DNA of 64,000 nt from Astropecten irregularis (GCA_963971285.1 OZ020250.1:10090499-10154498); one strand, 5' to 3'; shown: positions 28,201-36,150, counted from the stretch's first letter. The notes: generated from the letters alone by a model not told the origin. A program made the numbers and translations.

Positions 28201-31200
28201 GAAAAAAGTGTGCCGTATATGTGGAACTTTACGGTAATCATTTTTCTTAAACAAGGCAAAGATCCACAAGTGGCTAAAAGCTACAGACCAATGCCCCTAC
28301 TATGCCATCTCTGCAAGCTATTAAAGCACCTCACCCTGAACAGGCTTGGCCTTATTACAGAACGACATCTAATCCCTGAGCAGGCCAGCTTTCGTCCTGG
28401 GAGGTCCTTATCAATCTGACTCAGTTTATTAAGGTTGGCTTTGAGAGAAACCAACCTACCAGTGTAGTTTTTGTTGACCCTACCGCTACTTTTTATACTG
28501 TGAACCATCAGTTACTCCTTAACAAGATTTACAAGATTGCAAAGAGACATTCATTTGACCAAACTTTTCCAACTACAACTAGGAAACAGGCGTTTCTTTG
28601 TGGAGCTGAATGGAAGCACAGGAGGTGGAGGATACAGAGAAACAGACTCCCTCAGGACAGTGTTCTGCTCAACATAAATGACCAACCTGTCTCACCAAGC
28701 ACAAGAAGCTTCATCTCACTGATGAACTCAGATAGCCACCATCCATTCACCATTTCAACAAATGGTCTCAAATCAAGGAAAAGCTTCCTGTACTGTCCAA
28801 TCCTTGACTGCATCTTCACAGGTGACCAGATGTAGACTATAAGATGAAAGGTGCAGGAGCACCACCATCATAACAACCTCCCTCTTCCTACTAAGGAAGA
28901 CTGAAAGACATGGAAGTCTTTCAACTGACTTTGCACAAAGGTGGGTCAATGCAAATTCAACATGAAAAAGTGGTGATATAGATGAAGGCAACATATACTG
29001 CGACTTTGGCACACCTCATACCATGCCACACCTCCTTCAAGGCCCTAACCTTGAGGAACTGTGTAGCCAAAAAGACCCGATGGCTGGGTATGGGTATTCT
29101 GAAGTGCCAAGTCCTGGCCAAATATCTAATATTCCATATGTGTGTGTATTGAACATAAAAGAAGAAGCTGTTTTAAAATCTTGCTGGATGAATAACACAA
29201 AAAATGCAGCCATATACAGTCCTTAATACAAGGTTGCGGGACTTACCGAAAATGCTCGTATTAAGCGGGGCCTCGTATTATGCGGGATCCTTATTTTGTC
29301 AACCGAAATGCACGTGTGTGCGGTACACTGCACATACAGCATGCACTATCCCTCTGGTAACCCATAATTACGTGTCAAGTCCGTGTTTACATTTTAGAAG
29401 TAGGCCCTACTTAATAAATTTGCTTAATAAATTTCATTTTGTTGAATTGTCACAGATGTAAAAGGGATTTCATTACAATATGTAAGAATAATAAAAACCA
29501 AGTAAATAAAAATAATGACGGCACGAAAACGACATGAAAATTGCAAGTGGATGACATCGACAGCGACGAACGTTAGCACCGCACGTTCCGACAAGTTGGC
29601 TACACTTTGAAGAATTTGTTGTGACCAAAATCCTTTTTACACGTCATCAGCTAGGTAAAATTGTCTGGAAATTAGCGTGGACTTTGGTTTGATTTTTGAA
29701 AAAAAAAATGAAGAAGTTTTTCTCCTTACGAAAACGAATCGACAAAATGGAAGACCTCGCCGTTTTCCTCGGGCGGGTTTTGACTTTCTGGACAGCCAAA
29801 AAACCCCAGGTGGATCACGCACAATAAAAAAAAATACGACGCGCCGTACATTGTCTGTTTTTTTGTTTACACTTTCCACTGGGCAAGCCGCTGGTAAAAC
29901 CGCAGGAGGGGATTACCGGTAGTGGGCATTAGCGCTGCGGCGAATTTAGCTTTCGGTAACATGAAACAACGGTGACTCGATGGTGGTGGGATTTTTCTTA
30001 ATCTGTACAAAGAAATCCAAAATCGATTCCAAAAGAAGCCAGATTAAAAAATCCTCGTATTAAATGGGTTGTTTACAATGACTTTCACGCAACTGAGTCA
30101 GCCCAAAACGCTCGTAATAAAAGGTTTTTTTTATCAGTGCTCGTATTAAGCAAATATTTCCCCATAGAAACATGCACAACTCGGTCGGGACCGGCATGAT
30201 ATGCTCGTCTTAACCGAGATCTCGTCTTAAGAGAGCTCATATTAATGAGGTTCGACTGTACATGTATCCCCATATGTAGTCTATGGAGCTGATTTGGCAT
30301 GTACACTTGTGCTGATACTGTATTGTACATACCGGTACACAAAAGCCCACTTCCAGAGTGTGTCCATACTTGTGACACTGCTAAATACTACAAAAATTCT
30401 CACATTCCAGACACCAGTCTGTACAGCAGATTGAACAACTGACGACTCTTTGTCTCTGTACTATGTGTGGTGCACAATTCACATAGAAGTCTGGAAACGA
30501 GGTGGTGAAATAATGCAAACAATGTGCTTATTCTTCTGATTCTGTGTTCTTTGTTCTGCCTAAAACTTAAACAATCTGGAAATACCATGCAAAGAGAGCC
30601 TGAAATGGAGTTGCCCCAAATATTTGTCTTTAAACTTAGAAATTTACACAGTCCCTTATCTTGGCACCTATTGGAGGATTAATCAAATTTGGAGCTACTT
30701 TTTGCAGTACGGGAATTAGGGGATCAAATCACTACAAATACATGTATGTTTCTATTCTAAAACAAAACAATCTTCATACAAGGAATGAACATAGCCATAT
30801 TATAACAGACATCTTTATTTTAGGGGAGGAGGAGAGAGATTAAGAAATGAAATTCCAAATTAACTTAATGGCTACGATACTCACATAGGATCTGGCTTAT
30901 CGACATTAATTGGTGCTTCTGTGAAACGGATGCATTCTCTCATCCTTATGTTGTTGCGAATCCATGAAGTATTATGCTACAGTATGGTAATACAAGTTAA
31001 AAAGAATAAGAAAAAAGGCAACAAAATGACACACTTTAACCTGGGCAAATCCTGCAATTTCTCATTTTAAGGATTGTTCTTTAAAATTTAGTGACCATGA
31101 ATGAATGTTGTTTATTTTTTGTAAGGCCATCATTGGTTTGACAGGCACATACATTAATGATTCATATACCGGAAAGCAGGTTTTGTTTTGGTGCTCTGAA

Positions 31201-31716
31201 TGAATAATTGGTATTTCCATACTTCCTGTAATGGCTTCTACTATTATTGATGATTACTGCCTCAACCAAAATAATGTGATATTTCAGAATTTCACCTGAT
31301 AGGTAATACTAACAGTAACCACATTCAAATAACCAACTGTTAAATATGGTTATTCCATATAATATACGGCCATGTAATCCTTACCAACAATGAATTCAGT
31401 CAGACAAATTCATATGTTGAATATGTGCATTCAATGAAAATTATGTAATGGAGTTTAAAAACTGATATTCCGTTAAAATGTGTAAAGAGACATAACCAAG
31501 TCCTTTACTTATGGTACTAGTACTCACAAACTCTCCCTGGTTGGCTGAGCTGCTAACTGAGCCTCTACGCTTTCTCTGTTTCCTGCCAACATTGACCACT
31601 TTTTCCTTCTTGACCAACCCATTTGGTGACACCTTGTTCTGATGTGCCTTTAGATTAACCACACTGGTGTGATTTGAAACAGACATCTTTTGACTAGTTG
31701 GTTGTGGCAAAGTCAT
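1062..31716 (-). CDS. TRPM2: TRPM2-like cation channel gene with NUDT9-homology domain; 26 coding exons, 3' end outside window
   Basis: This gene encodes a plasma-membrane Ca2+-permeable channel of the melastatin family. In known TRPM2 proteins ADP-ribose and Ca2+ open the pore. I read 26 exons by following GT/AG borders, and every junction keeps the frame. They add up to about 1396 codons, against about 1500 residues for human TRPM2. The start at 31716 is chosen because a TGA lies in frame directly before that ATG; a second Met lies 10 residues later. Order of parts: variable N-terminus, MHR1/2, MHR3/4, S1-S6 with pore loop, TRP helix, coiled coil, and the start of NUDT9H. S2 carries E..Q (MEELRQ) and S3 carries N..D (WNIAD), the residues that bind Ca2+ in TRPM2/4/5/8 and not in TRPM1/3/6/7. 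NUDT9H occurs only in TRPM2. No exon shows a stop or a frame break. The promoter and 5' UTR were not identified. Confidence 0.95.
1217..2511. other. Intron with a GC-richer tract of unknown origin
   Basis: The stretch from about 1380 to 2400 has a more balanced base composition than the flanking intron and keeps minus-strand frames of about 100 codons (1557-1874). It looks like a remnant of a larger mobile element. No domain, terminal repeat or target duplication could be identified. Confidence 0.35.
2512..4630 (-). CDS. TRPM2: TRPM2-like exons 23-25: C-terminal coiled-coil region
   Basis: Exons: 4498-4630, 3890-4016 and 2512-2620. Exon 23 reads [17 protein letters not shown], a typical connecting helix after the TRP domain. 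Exon 24 has a heptad-like pattern ([12 protein letters not shown], then ERLNRLEDQ), and exon 25 continues with [13 protein letters not shown]. In the family this stretch forms the tetramer coiled coil and the pole helix that joins the membrane part to the NUDT9H layer. Reading frames join without gap (phases 1, 2, 0 and 1). The element at 3160-3527 lies in the intron between exons 24 and 25, and the element at 4763-5361 lies in the intron before exon 23. Confidence 0.9.
3000..3030. repeat. TA-rich simple repeat
   Basis: Alternating TA/TG microsatellite around 2995-3028 in an intron. Confidence 0.7.
3160..3527 (+). mobile_element. TTAA-type MITE, palindromic family, copy 1
   Basis: This is a 368-bp non-coding element with ends AGGCATTGCATACGTTTGGTA and CAAACGTATGCAATCCCT. 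TTAA follows the right end and a decayed form, TTAC, precedes the left end. A near-perfect internal palindrome with arms CTGAGAAGCGTTA lies near 3320-3350. The same element sits in opposite orientation at 10687-11062. TTAA target sites are used by piggyBac and Kolobok transposases; I cannot decide between them. Confidence 0.85.
4763..5361. mobile_element. pogo/Tigger-like MITE with TA duplication
   Basis: The ends are CAATGGAATGCCGCTATAAT and its near reverse complement ATTATAGTGGCATTCCACTG. TA flanks both sides (4761-4762 and 5362-5363). This CAGTGGAATnCC..TATAA style of end is typical of pogo/Tigger elements. The inside holds a long palindrome at about 5098-5168 with arms AATTCCCAGAATTT, and A/T runs. 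No transposase is encoded. Confidence 0.8.
5609..5973. mobile_element. Probable hAT-like MITE (GTGACC ends)
   Basis: The left end is GGTGACCAGACGTCCC and the right end reads, reversed, GTGACCATATTTTG. Both are followed by GGGGACAG-type blocks, which gives an imperfect inverted repeat over the whole length. The GGTGACCAGACGTCC lead recalls hAT-derived short elements. The exact edges and target duplication are unclear. Confidence 0.5.
6187..11576 (-). CDS. TRPM2: TRPM2-like exons 15-22: membrane domain, pore and TRP helix
   Basis: Exons: 11448-11576 (S1), 11113-11234 (extracellular S1-S2 loop), 9404-9554, 8801-8929 (S2), 8217-8465 (S3-S4), 7755-7929 (S5 and pore helix), 7136-7286 (outer pore and S6), 6187-6380 (TRP helix). 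S1 is [17 protein letters not shown]. The pore reads FGELFLDD, an acidic filter region, where human TRPM2 has FGQIP. The outer pore loop has two cysteines 16 residues apart, placed like the conserved disulfide of TRPM2. S6 is [17 protein letters not shown] and the TRP helix is [14 protein letters not shown], whose Glu matches the third Ca2+-site position. Acceptors for exons 19 and 22 were chosen because they restore the family sequence across the junction. Confidence 0.94.
9209..9335. repeat. Partial copy of the TTAA-flanked dispersed repeat
   Basis: The stretch starts TTAAAGGGCTTGTACAATAT and shares 'accaaaacagaaatgttc..agatttacgtat' with the elements at 14601, 19340 and 31850. The right end is not recognisable. 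Confidence 0.5.
9555..10682. other. Intron 16 (part), no feature recognised
   Basis: A GC-richer patch at about 10060-10300 has frames open on both strands but no known domain. The rest is plain AT-rich intron. Confidence 0.4.
10687..11062 (-). mobile_element. TTAA-type MITE, palindromic family, copy 2 (inverted)
   Basis: This 376-bp element is flanked by TTAA on both sides (10683-10686 and 11063-11066). It is the reverse complement of 3160-3527, with a small number of differences, and has the same internal palindrome. It lies in the intron between exons 16 and 17 of the channel gene. Confidence 0.88.
11743..16838 (-). CDS. TRPM2: TRPM2-like exons 9-14: MHR3/4 helical repeats
   Basis: Exons: 16747-16838, 15174-15308, 13648-13698 (only 51 bases), 13092-13332, 12119-12332, 11743-11968. 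The text matches the ankyrin-like helical layers of TRPM proteins: [68 protein letters not shown] and [16 protein letters not shown]. The 51-base exon contributes only 17 residues ([17 protein letters not shown]) and could be missed by automated gene models. In this family the region links the ligand-binding N-terminus to the membrane part and carries subunit contacts. The following exon (12) holds a lineage-specific linker rich in Glu and Lys. Confidence 0.93.
12817..12984. mobile_element. Short foldback element (CCGATTTCACGAAA ends)
   Basis: About 168 bp with inverted ends: GCAGCCAATTTCACGAAA at the left, and TTTCGTGAAATCGGCTAC at the right. Inside are several GCAACATT/AATGTTGC repeats that pair with each other. 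A related left half lies at about 13507-13570 (GGGGCCGATTTCAC). A similar element is at 41783-41924. Confidence 0.65.
13780..13850 (+). repeat. Tail of a CR1/L2-like LINE or SINE
   Basis: TGTACAGCGCTTTGA is followed by 'cactttataaatgc' and a short (ATT)n run. This is the usual 3' end of CR1-like LINEs and of SINEs that borrow this tail. No coding part is attached. Confidence 0.5.
14500..15015. repeat. Dispersed repeat R, interrupted by a TTAA MITE; second copy at 38690-38955
   Basis: The words 'tgattgaactagatat.ggttctgaag', 'acttgtttgccaaaa', 'ttatatcaattttaaa' and 'ggctggcgactgaaa' occur in the same order at 38690-38955. At 14601-14880 a TTAA element splits this copy. The 38-kb copy is unsplit, so it shows the uninterrupted state. 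Confidence 0.7.
14601..14880. mobile_element. TTAA-flanked MITE, 280 bp, inside repeat R
   Basis: It is flanked by TTAA at 14597-14600 and 14881-14884. The left end, AGGTACAGTACAGGATTGGTA, resembles the element at 32465. The body shares blocks with the elements at 19340 and 31850. It contains a weak palindrome near 14765-14800. Confidence 0.8.
15786..15990. repeat. Dispersed repeat with palindromic end
   Basis: ATTACAGGTCATTGAATTGA near 15877 and TCAATTCAATGACCTGTAAT near 15965 form an inverted pair around a T-run. The block 'aagaacccggaag..gccatt/aatggc' recurs in inverse orientation at about 38400-38540. Confidence 0.6.
16431..16562 (+). pseudogene. LINE reverse-transcriptase C-terminal fragment
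   Basis: A plus-strand frame reads [18 protein letters not shown], then [14 protein letters not shown]. This is the conserved end of non-LTR retrotransposon reverse transcriptases of the CR1/Jockey type (usual form: LVRPHLEY..VW, RLERVQRRA). Only about 44 residues remain before a stop. It sits in the intron between exons 9 and 10 of the channel gene. Confidence 0.7.
17558..31716 (-). CDS. TRPM2: TRPM2-like exons 1-8: N-terminus and MHR1/2 (SLOG-like) region
   Basis: Exons: 31528-31716, 30885-30976, 27263-27449, 26559-26739, 23749-23918, 20119-20299, 19066-19267, 17558-17760. Exon 1 is a basic, low-complexity lead ([11 protein letters not shown]). Exon 2 has the family start [15 protein letters not shown], followed by CQCGKR in exon 3. 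Hallmarks of MHR1/2 are [52 protein letters not shown] and [13 protein letters not shown]. In TRPM2 this region folds like a SLOG nucleotide-binding module and holds an ADP-ribose site in the N-terminal cleft. Conservation of the glycine-rich motifs suggests, by inference, that the site is kept. The largest introns of the gene are here, and they hold most of the transposon insertions. Confidence 0.94.
19340..19692. mobile_element. TTAA-flanked MITE, family C, intact-length copy
   Basis: A 353-bp element between TTAA at 19336-19339 and 19693-19696. The ends are AGGTAGTATTATACTTTGG and CCAAAGTATGATATTACCT. A short AT palindrome lies near 19505-19535. Other copies of the family are at 31850-33168 (nested) and 40301-40619 (inverted). 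Confidence 0.88.
20522..21045. repeat. Diverged TTAA-type repeat material
   Basis: TTAAAGGTGCTGTGTCAT starts the stretch. 'accatacagaattggtaatggccacaag' near 20750 matches the left end of the element at 32465 (ATTGGTAAAGGTCACAGG). The borders are unclear. Confidence 0.4.
21054..21363. mobile_element. hAT-type MITE with perfect 8-bp duplication
   Basis: It starts CAGGCGCGGTTCTA and ends TAGAACCGCGCCTG, a perfect 14-bp inverted repeat. ATGTGAAG occurs at 21046-21053 and again at 21364-21371, an 8-bp target duplication as made by hAT transposases. The inside has tandem 'ttttttggggggctagaag' units and a C-run at about 21332-21348. Confidence 0.93.
21840..22245. repeat. Imperfect AT-rich tandem repeat
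   Basis: Units combine 'acaccca', an A-run, 'tcaacattttgaaacaat', and 'acaataataac..cattattttggaca'. Three imperfect repeats are visible, with a 25-base A-run near 22084. Confidence 0.7.
22276..22324. repeat. GACGGACG minisatellite
   Basis: Short tandem array of GACGGACG/GACAGACG units directly after the AT-rich tandem repeat. Confidence 0.75.
22829..23106. mobile_element. MITE with TAGGGCTGRGTCA ends
   Basis: The left end is TAGGGCTGAGTCATCACGGA and the right end is GACCGTTCTGACCCAGCCCTA. The inner blocks (GGAACACCAGA near the right, TCTGGTGTTCC near the left) also pair, so most of the 278 bp is foldback-like. The ends look hAT-like. I could not see a clean target duplication. Confidence 0.65.
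23107..23748. other. Intron 5, no further feature
   Basis: Apart from the weak LINE-like fragment I saw nothing here. Confidence 0.4.
23135..23460 (-). pseudogene. Possible LINE 3' fragment
   Basis: A minus-strand frame starts CHAPTLWND, which recalls the ..APTLWN.LP end of LINE reverse transcriptases, then degrades. The evidence is one short motif, so the call is weak. Confidence 0.3.
23919..25380. other. Intron 4 (part), nothing recognised
   Basis: AT-rich intron with scattered TG/CA words. No exon, known repeat end or RNA gene was recognised. Confidence 0.4.
25380..25749. mobile_element. Foldback element with about 40-bp inverted ends
   Basis: The left end, CGCTTAAAGCATAGAGTTA with following 'ataaaactagagtgcgc', pairs with the right end, 'gtgcacactctagttttttat' then TTAACTCTATGGCTTAAAGG. 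The arms are about 40 bp and imperfect. The inside is GC-rich (about 25430-25690) and has no transposase frame. Confidence 0.75.
25986..26111 (+). pseudogene. THAP zinc-finger N-terminal fragment
   Basis: A 41-residue frame starts [13 protein letters not shown] after MK, then HEFPKNE and LWRLATKR. This matches the start of THAP domains: C-A-V-x-x-C, then F-P-K and a W with a following A..R. The second half (the C and H that complete the C2CH finger) is missing, because a stop follows. It lies antisense in an intron of the channel gene. It may be a P-element-like transposase remnant or an orphan exon. Confidence 0.5.
27930..29130 (+). pseudogene. Broken non-LTR retrotransposon (LINE) polymerase
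   Basis: Visible reverse-transcriptase blocks in order are [33 protein letters not shown] (about 28250-28410), then in another frame [31 protein letters not shown] and KIYKIAK (about 28412-28540), and further down NRLPQDSVL and [11 protein letters not shown]. The active-site box YADD is not recognisable. Near 28990-29060 a [13 protein letters not shown] block matches the zinc-binding end of Jockey/I-like elements. The frame changes around 28405-28415, and several stops follow 28835. A small GC-richer foldback (TATACGGCGC ... GTGCCGTATA) near 28169-28220 may be an insertion. Confidence 0.8.
29217..30258. mobile_element. pogo/Tigger-like non-autonomous element, 1.04 kb
   Basis: It starts CAGTCCTTAATACAAGG and ends 'taatgaggttcgactg'. 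TA flanks both sides (29215-29216 and 30259-30260). The ends and the inner 'ctcgtattaagcg' / 'cgagatctcgtcttaag' blocks pair. Such CAGTCGAACCTC..TAATA ends are typical of Tigger-like elements. No transposase frame was seen. Confidence 0.8.
30259..30884. other. Intron 2 (part), nothing recognised
   Basis: No exon or repeat end was identified. Confidence 0.4.
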
Positions 31717-32057
31717 TCACATCATTTTAGTGGCCAAGTATCTGTACAGGTAATGTACACGTATTTTCTGCAAAGAACAAATATTAATTACAAATTGGAA
31801 TTTGAATGGCAAATGTCATAAACTTTACATGATTAACATTTATAATTAAAGGTAGTATCATACTTTGGTACGAAACCAAAAAAGAAATGTTCACAGATTT
31901 ACCTATAACTTACAGGGTATGAAGATGGTGGTGGTAAAAACATACCGTGAAAATATTTTCGCCTGAAATGGTGTATTTATCCGGAAATTGGTCAAACAAT
32001 GACCAAAAATCTTTTTGATCTTTTAATAAGATCAAAAATAAAAGAGAAAAGACTTAA

Positions 32058-32460
32058 AGGGTGGCTGCAATGGGTGTTTTTCGCTTAGATATTGATGGAA
32101 TAAAGTTTTTAAAACGCAGTTGTGTGGCTGTCGTAGTTTTAGCCTCCCTCGTGTTGGTGTTAAAATAATTTCATTAACTGGTTGGGTGGAACGTCGTGAC
32201 GTCATCTCGGGAACTCGGTAGCTGGTTCACAAGCTATCGAGTAATGCTAAACTGGTTCCCGCGTCACTGACGGCAATCAAAATCCCGTACTAGGGGGTGG
32301 GGCATGGACACAAAATGCTAATGCGATGCAGTTTATTTCGAGAAAAAAAATTACCAGATGCGGGGAAAAACAAAAAATTAACTTTAATTAAATTTAATTT
32401 TTTTTATTTATTTATTAAATTATTTCGGTAAATTTTATCAAATATCATTGCAGCCACCCT
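32058..32460. mobile_element. TTAA MITE, AGGGTGGCTGCAATG family, nested
   Basis: The ends AGGGTGGCTGCAATG and CATTGCAGCCACCCT form a perfect 15-bp inverted repeat. TTAA lies at 32054-32057 and 32461-32464. 403 bp, non-coding. Confidence 0.9.
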
Positions 32461-32464
32461 TTAA

Positions 32465-33009
32465 AGGTACAATACATGATTGGTAAAGGTCACAGGACAA
32501 CACTCATACTTTGTCTAATCAAACATGTACATGAAATAATAAACCTGTGAATATTTGAGTTCAATCGGACATCTGAGTCACAAGAAAATAGTGAAAGTAG
32601 TGAATAGTATAAAAAACATGAAGAATGGTTTGATCTTACCCCGAGATCAAAACAGCTTTCGGTCTTTGTCTTTGTTTTACTAATTTCATGATAAATACAG
32701 CATTTCAGGTGGAAATATTTCAATGGTATGTTTCTACCACCAGTGCCCAGCACCATCTTTATACCTTGAGTGAAGGGAATAACTTAAACAACTCAAGTAA
32801 GGGTGTCCTTTATGTTTGTTCCAAAAATCGTTCGGACGAACGATCTTTGGAAAAGACACTAAATCTCGATTTCCTTGAAAAACCCTGCATCTGATGAACC
32901 AAGATTTCCCATGGTGACTGTATGCACTGTTTACAAACTGTTGAGTCCATTTCCTGTCTTAAACTCAATAAAAACAAATTGGAGGCCTTACAAATCCTAT
33001 ATGCTCCCT
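32465..33009. mobile_element. TTAA MITE, AGGTACAATACATG family, nested
   Basis: It lies between TTAA at 32461-32464 and 33010-33013. The left end AGGTACAATACATGATTGGT pairs imperfectly with the right end 'acaaatcctatatgctccct'. A strong palindrome TCGTTCGGACGAACGA is near 32829. Related left ends occur at 14601 and about 20750. Confidence 0.8.
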
Positions 33010-33169
33010 TTAAGAAATACTGTGGCTGTTTTCCACCGTTTTCTCAAAAAGTAGCCATAGTATAGGACTGAAATTTTCAAAGATGACTGCAACTGTATCT
33101 ATCTGTCTCGATATTTTTGCCCATGAATCTGTATTACTTTGATAAAAACCAAAGTATGATAATACCTTT

Positions 33170-33582
33170 TAAGTATTGGGTGTGCATCTATCTTGCTCTA
33201 TTTGAACTGTGCCTAGCCTACATCATTCTACCCTCAGATAGTGAAAGAGAGCTATCAAACAAATTGCTACTACATCTGGTTTCAGCCTATGGACCTTCAT
33301 GTCACTGTCTCATAACTATGGCTGACTTAATAATAATCCCTTCAGGGGCCGCAGATTTTAAAAGAGAGCCATCTACAGCCCTATGTCAGTATGTGTAGGG
33401 CTATCTAGCTCCATACAAGGGCCAGACTATTTACGGTACTCCATACACATAGAACACTCTGTGTCCTTGGCCCTACTCACATCCATTTGAAAAACTGGAG
33501 GCACATATATAAATATTCTTCCTATGAACTCCATCTCTCAAGGGCATGAACTCACACAAGAAAATCATAAATCCATTAATTT
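33170..33582. other. Upstream region, nothing recognised
   Basis: No promoter motif or exon could be supported for the channel gene here. Confidence 0.35.
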
Positions 33583-33830
33583 GGCATTCTGCAGCCCTTC
33601 GTTTTTGTGAAATTCTGTCTCTTTTTCTTGCGGCATTTATAAGTGTAGTGATGCACAGCATTGAAATCCAAGCGCAGACACACTTTGATGTTAACCCGAC
33701 AGCTGTTATTACAGAAAGGTTGGGGCTATGTGTGGACTTCAATGCTCAGAGTTGTGCATCGATGCAATAACAAATGCCACAAGAAAAAGAGTCAAAAATT
33801 TCTCAAAAATGAATTGGCTGCAGAAGCACC
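33583..33830. repeat. Foldback repeat with arms of about 100 bp
   Basis: The left arm holds ATTCTGCAGCC, GAAATTctgtCTCTTTTTCT and 'gatgcacagcattgaaatcc'. The right arm carries the reverse complements of the same words (about 33725-33830). The loop is about 45 bp. It looks like a foldback transposon remnant upstream of the channel gene. Confidence 0.6.
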
Positions 33831-34287
33831 GAATTTGAGAATTTATTCCTTTTCGGGAAGAATTCCACTGACGGCCATCACTTGTGCACAAACCTAAGGG
33901 GCCAACAGAGGGCGTTAAGAGAAAAATGGCTACCGATGCATTCAAAATGTATCTTTGTAGGTAAAAAAAAAAACACTGAACATCTCACTTTTCAGATATC
34001 AGTTTAATAGGCCTTGAAGTTTTATTGCATATGCTTTGAAGTTTGATTGCATTTTATTCATTGCAAGTGGTTGTGAAGAAGAACCATTTTTTTTTTGCAA
34101 AGCGATCCTATGCTACCATATTAGGCTTTGGTTGTGTCAATAGGCCTACTGATATTATACAGTATTTACATGTATCCTTGCTCATCAAAATAATCTGTGT
34201 TAGCACTAAACATTTTATAGTGCCCGTTGCCTGCACACTTTGTTGTAGCTGCCATTATACGTACAGTGTGTTTGCCCACCATCAATC

Positions 34288-34482
34288 ATGGCCAAGTTTC
34301 CAGAAATGAATTGGTCTGCCAAGAATGTGGGCGAGGAGTTTAAACTGTTTAAACAAAGAATGATTTTATGCATGAAAGATCATGACATAAACCAGGCAGA
34401 GAAACAAGCACTTAAAATAAAAATCTTTGTAGGCACTGAGGGCTTGAAACGCCTTAACGCTTCACTCCATCACTGTGTCTGA
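34288..34482 (+). pseudogene. gypsy gag remnant
   Basis: The start NWSAKNVGEEFKLFKQRM with KIKIFVGTEGLKRLNAS is the usual gag N-terminus of these elements. Most of gag, including zinc knuckles, is not seen. Confidence 0.75.
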
Positions 34483-36140
34483 CATGTGCATCACTCCCAT
34501 GCAGTCGCATGGACCCACCGCAGCCTTCACGACTCTTGATGTTGTCTGCCCCGACAAGATAGGGAGGCACTTCTTGAAAGTCAAAGTGGACACCGGTGCG
34601 AGTGCCAACACTCTGCCCGTCCGCACCATGAAGCAGATCTACGGTGACAGGTGGAAATCTCTAGCCCGACCAACGAACACCCACCTCACTGCCTACAACG
34701 GCTCCAGCATAACATGCTATGGGTTCTTGCACTTGATGTGCAGCTACAAGGGCAGCGACTGGTCACGAGAAAAATTCTTCATCATAGACGTTCCTGGTCC
34801 TGCTGTGGCCAGCCTGCCAATAAGCCGGAAGTTACAGCTGGTAACAATTCATGCAGTGTCCTCCGACCATGACGACAACCTGCCATCTCAGGGACAACCG
34901 AATACAGCCACCCTTGTGAGCCCACCTGCACCGTCTACCCTTGATGTCAAGAGCACTGCGGATCTGAAGAAGCTGTACCCCAACCAGTTTGACACACTGG
35001 GGAACTTCAAGACCAAGGCACATCTGCATCTACAAGATGACGCTACACCATATATCGACCCGCCTCGCAAGTGCAGCTTCCACCTCAAGGCGAAGCTCAA
35101 AAGCGAACTCGGCAAGATGGAGCAAGATGGCGTCATCCGCCCTGTCACCCATCACACCGATTGGTGCAGCTCCCTTACCACTAGCGTCAAAAAAGGTGGG
35201 TCGCTATGCTTATGTCTGGATCCGAAGCGCCTGAATGACAACCTCAAACGTTGTCCTCACAAAGTCCCCACACTGGAAGAGTTGAACCCTGCCTTCTCCC
35301 AGGCAAAATTCTTCTCGAAGCTCGACGCGAAGGCCGGTTACTGGTCTGTACACTTGGACGAGTCCTCCCAGGAGCTGACGACCTTCCGCACACCGTTTGG
35401 TCGTTATTGCTTCCAACGGCTTCCTTTTGGCTTGTCAGTTAGCCAGGACATCTTTCAAGCATGTATGGACACCATTGTGGCCCAAGTTCCAGGCTGTGTT
35501 GGCATCGCAGATGATATCGCTGTGTTTGGCCCAATGAAAGTGAGCACGATGCCAACCTCCTCCAGCTCATGGAGGTTGCCACACGTGAGGGTCTGGTCTT
35601 CAATAGCGCCAAGTGCCGCATCAAGACAACCCAGATCAATTTCTTCGGTTCCATATACTCAGCTCACGGCATCCACCCTGACCCTGAGAGAGTCGCAGAC
35701 ATACATGCCATGCCGACACCACAGGACAAGGAAGACCTGCAATGGTTTCTCGGAGTTGTCAACTTCGTGTCTCCGTACATCCCCAACTGCGCTGATAAAG
35801 CCGCACCCTTGAGGGATCTGCTCCGCAAGGATGTTCCCTTCCTCTGGCAGGAGGACCACCAAGCAGCCTTCCACGCCCTAAAGCACTCCATCACTGCAAC
35901 ATCATGCCTGCAATACTACAACCCAAAGGTGGAAACTACTCTCGAGGTTGATGCCTCACAGAAAGGCCTTGGTGCTTGTCTCATCCAGGAGGGCAAACCT
36001 GTCGCTTATGCGTCTAAGAGTTTGTCATCCGCACAATCCTATTCCTCCAACATAGAACGAGAAACCCTCGCATTGGTGTTTGGTGTGACCAAGTTCCACA
36101 CCTACCTCTTTGGAAGTCGCTTTTGAGTTATCACAGACCA
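34475..36140 (+). pseudogene. gypsy protease, reverse transcriptase and RNase H region
   Basis: Protease: VKVDTGASANTLP. Reverse transcriptase: FSKLDAKAGYWSVHLDE, FRTPFGRYCFQRLPFGL, and an IADDI box in the catalytic position. RNase H: TTLEVDASQKGLGACL and YASKSLSSAQ. A fossil coding region that is not a single open frame. Confidence 0.9.
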
Positions 36141-36150
36141 TAAGCCGCTG

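Larger units (their letters stand above)
31850..33168. mobile_element. Family C TTAA element split by two further TTAA elements
   Basis: The outer ends are AGGTAGTATCATACTTTGG and CCAAAGTATGATAATACCT, flanked by TTAA at 31846-31849 and 33169-33172. The uninterrupted form is seen at 19340-19692. At the homologous internal TTAA (after 'aaagagaaaa'), two other elements are stacked, at 32058-32460 and 32465-33009, with a TTAA before, between and after them. Confidence 0.88.

Noticed and set aside
29637-29922. Overlapping 80-codon frames on both strands
   Set aside because: They lie inside the TA-flanked pogo-like element and match no transposase.
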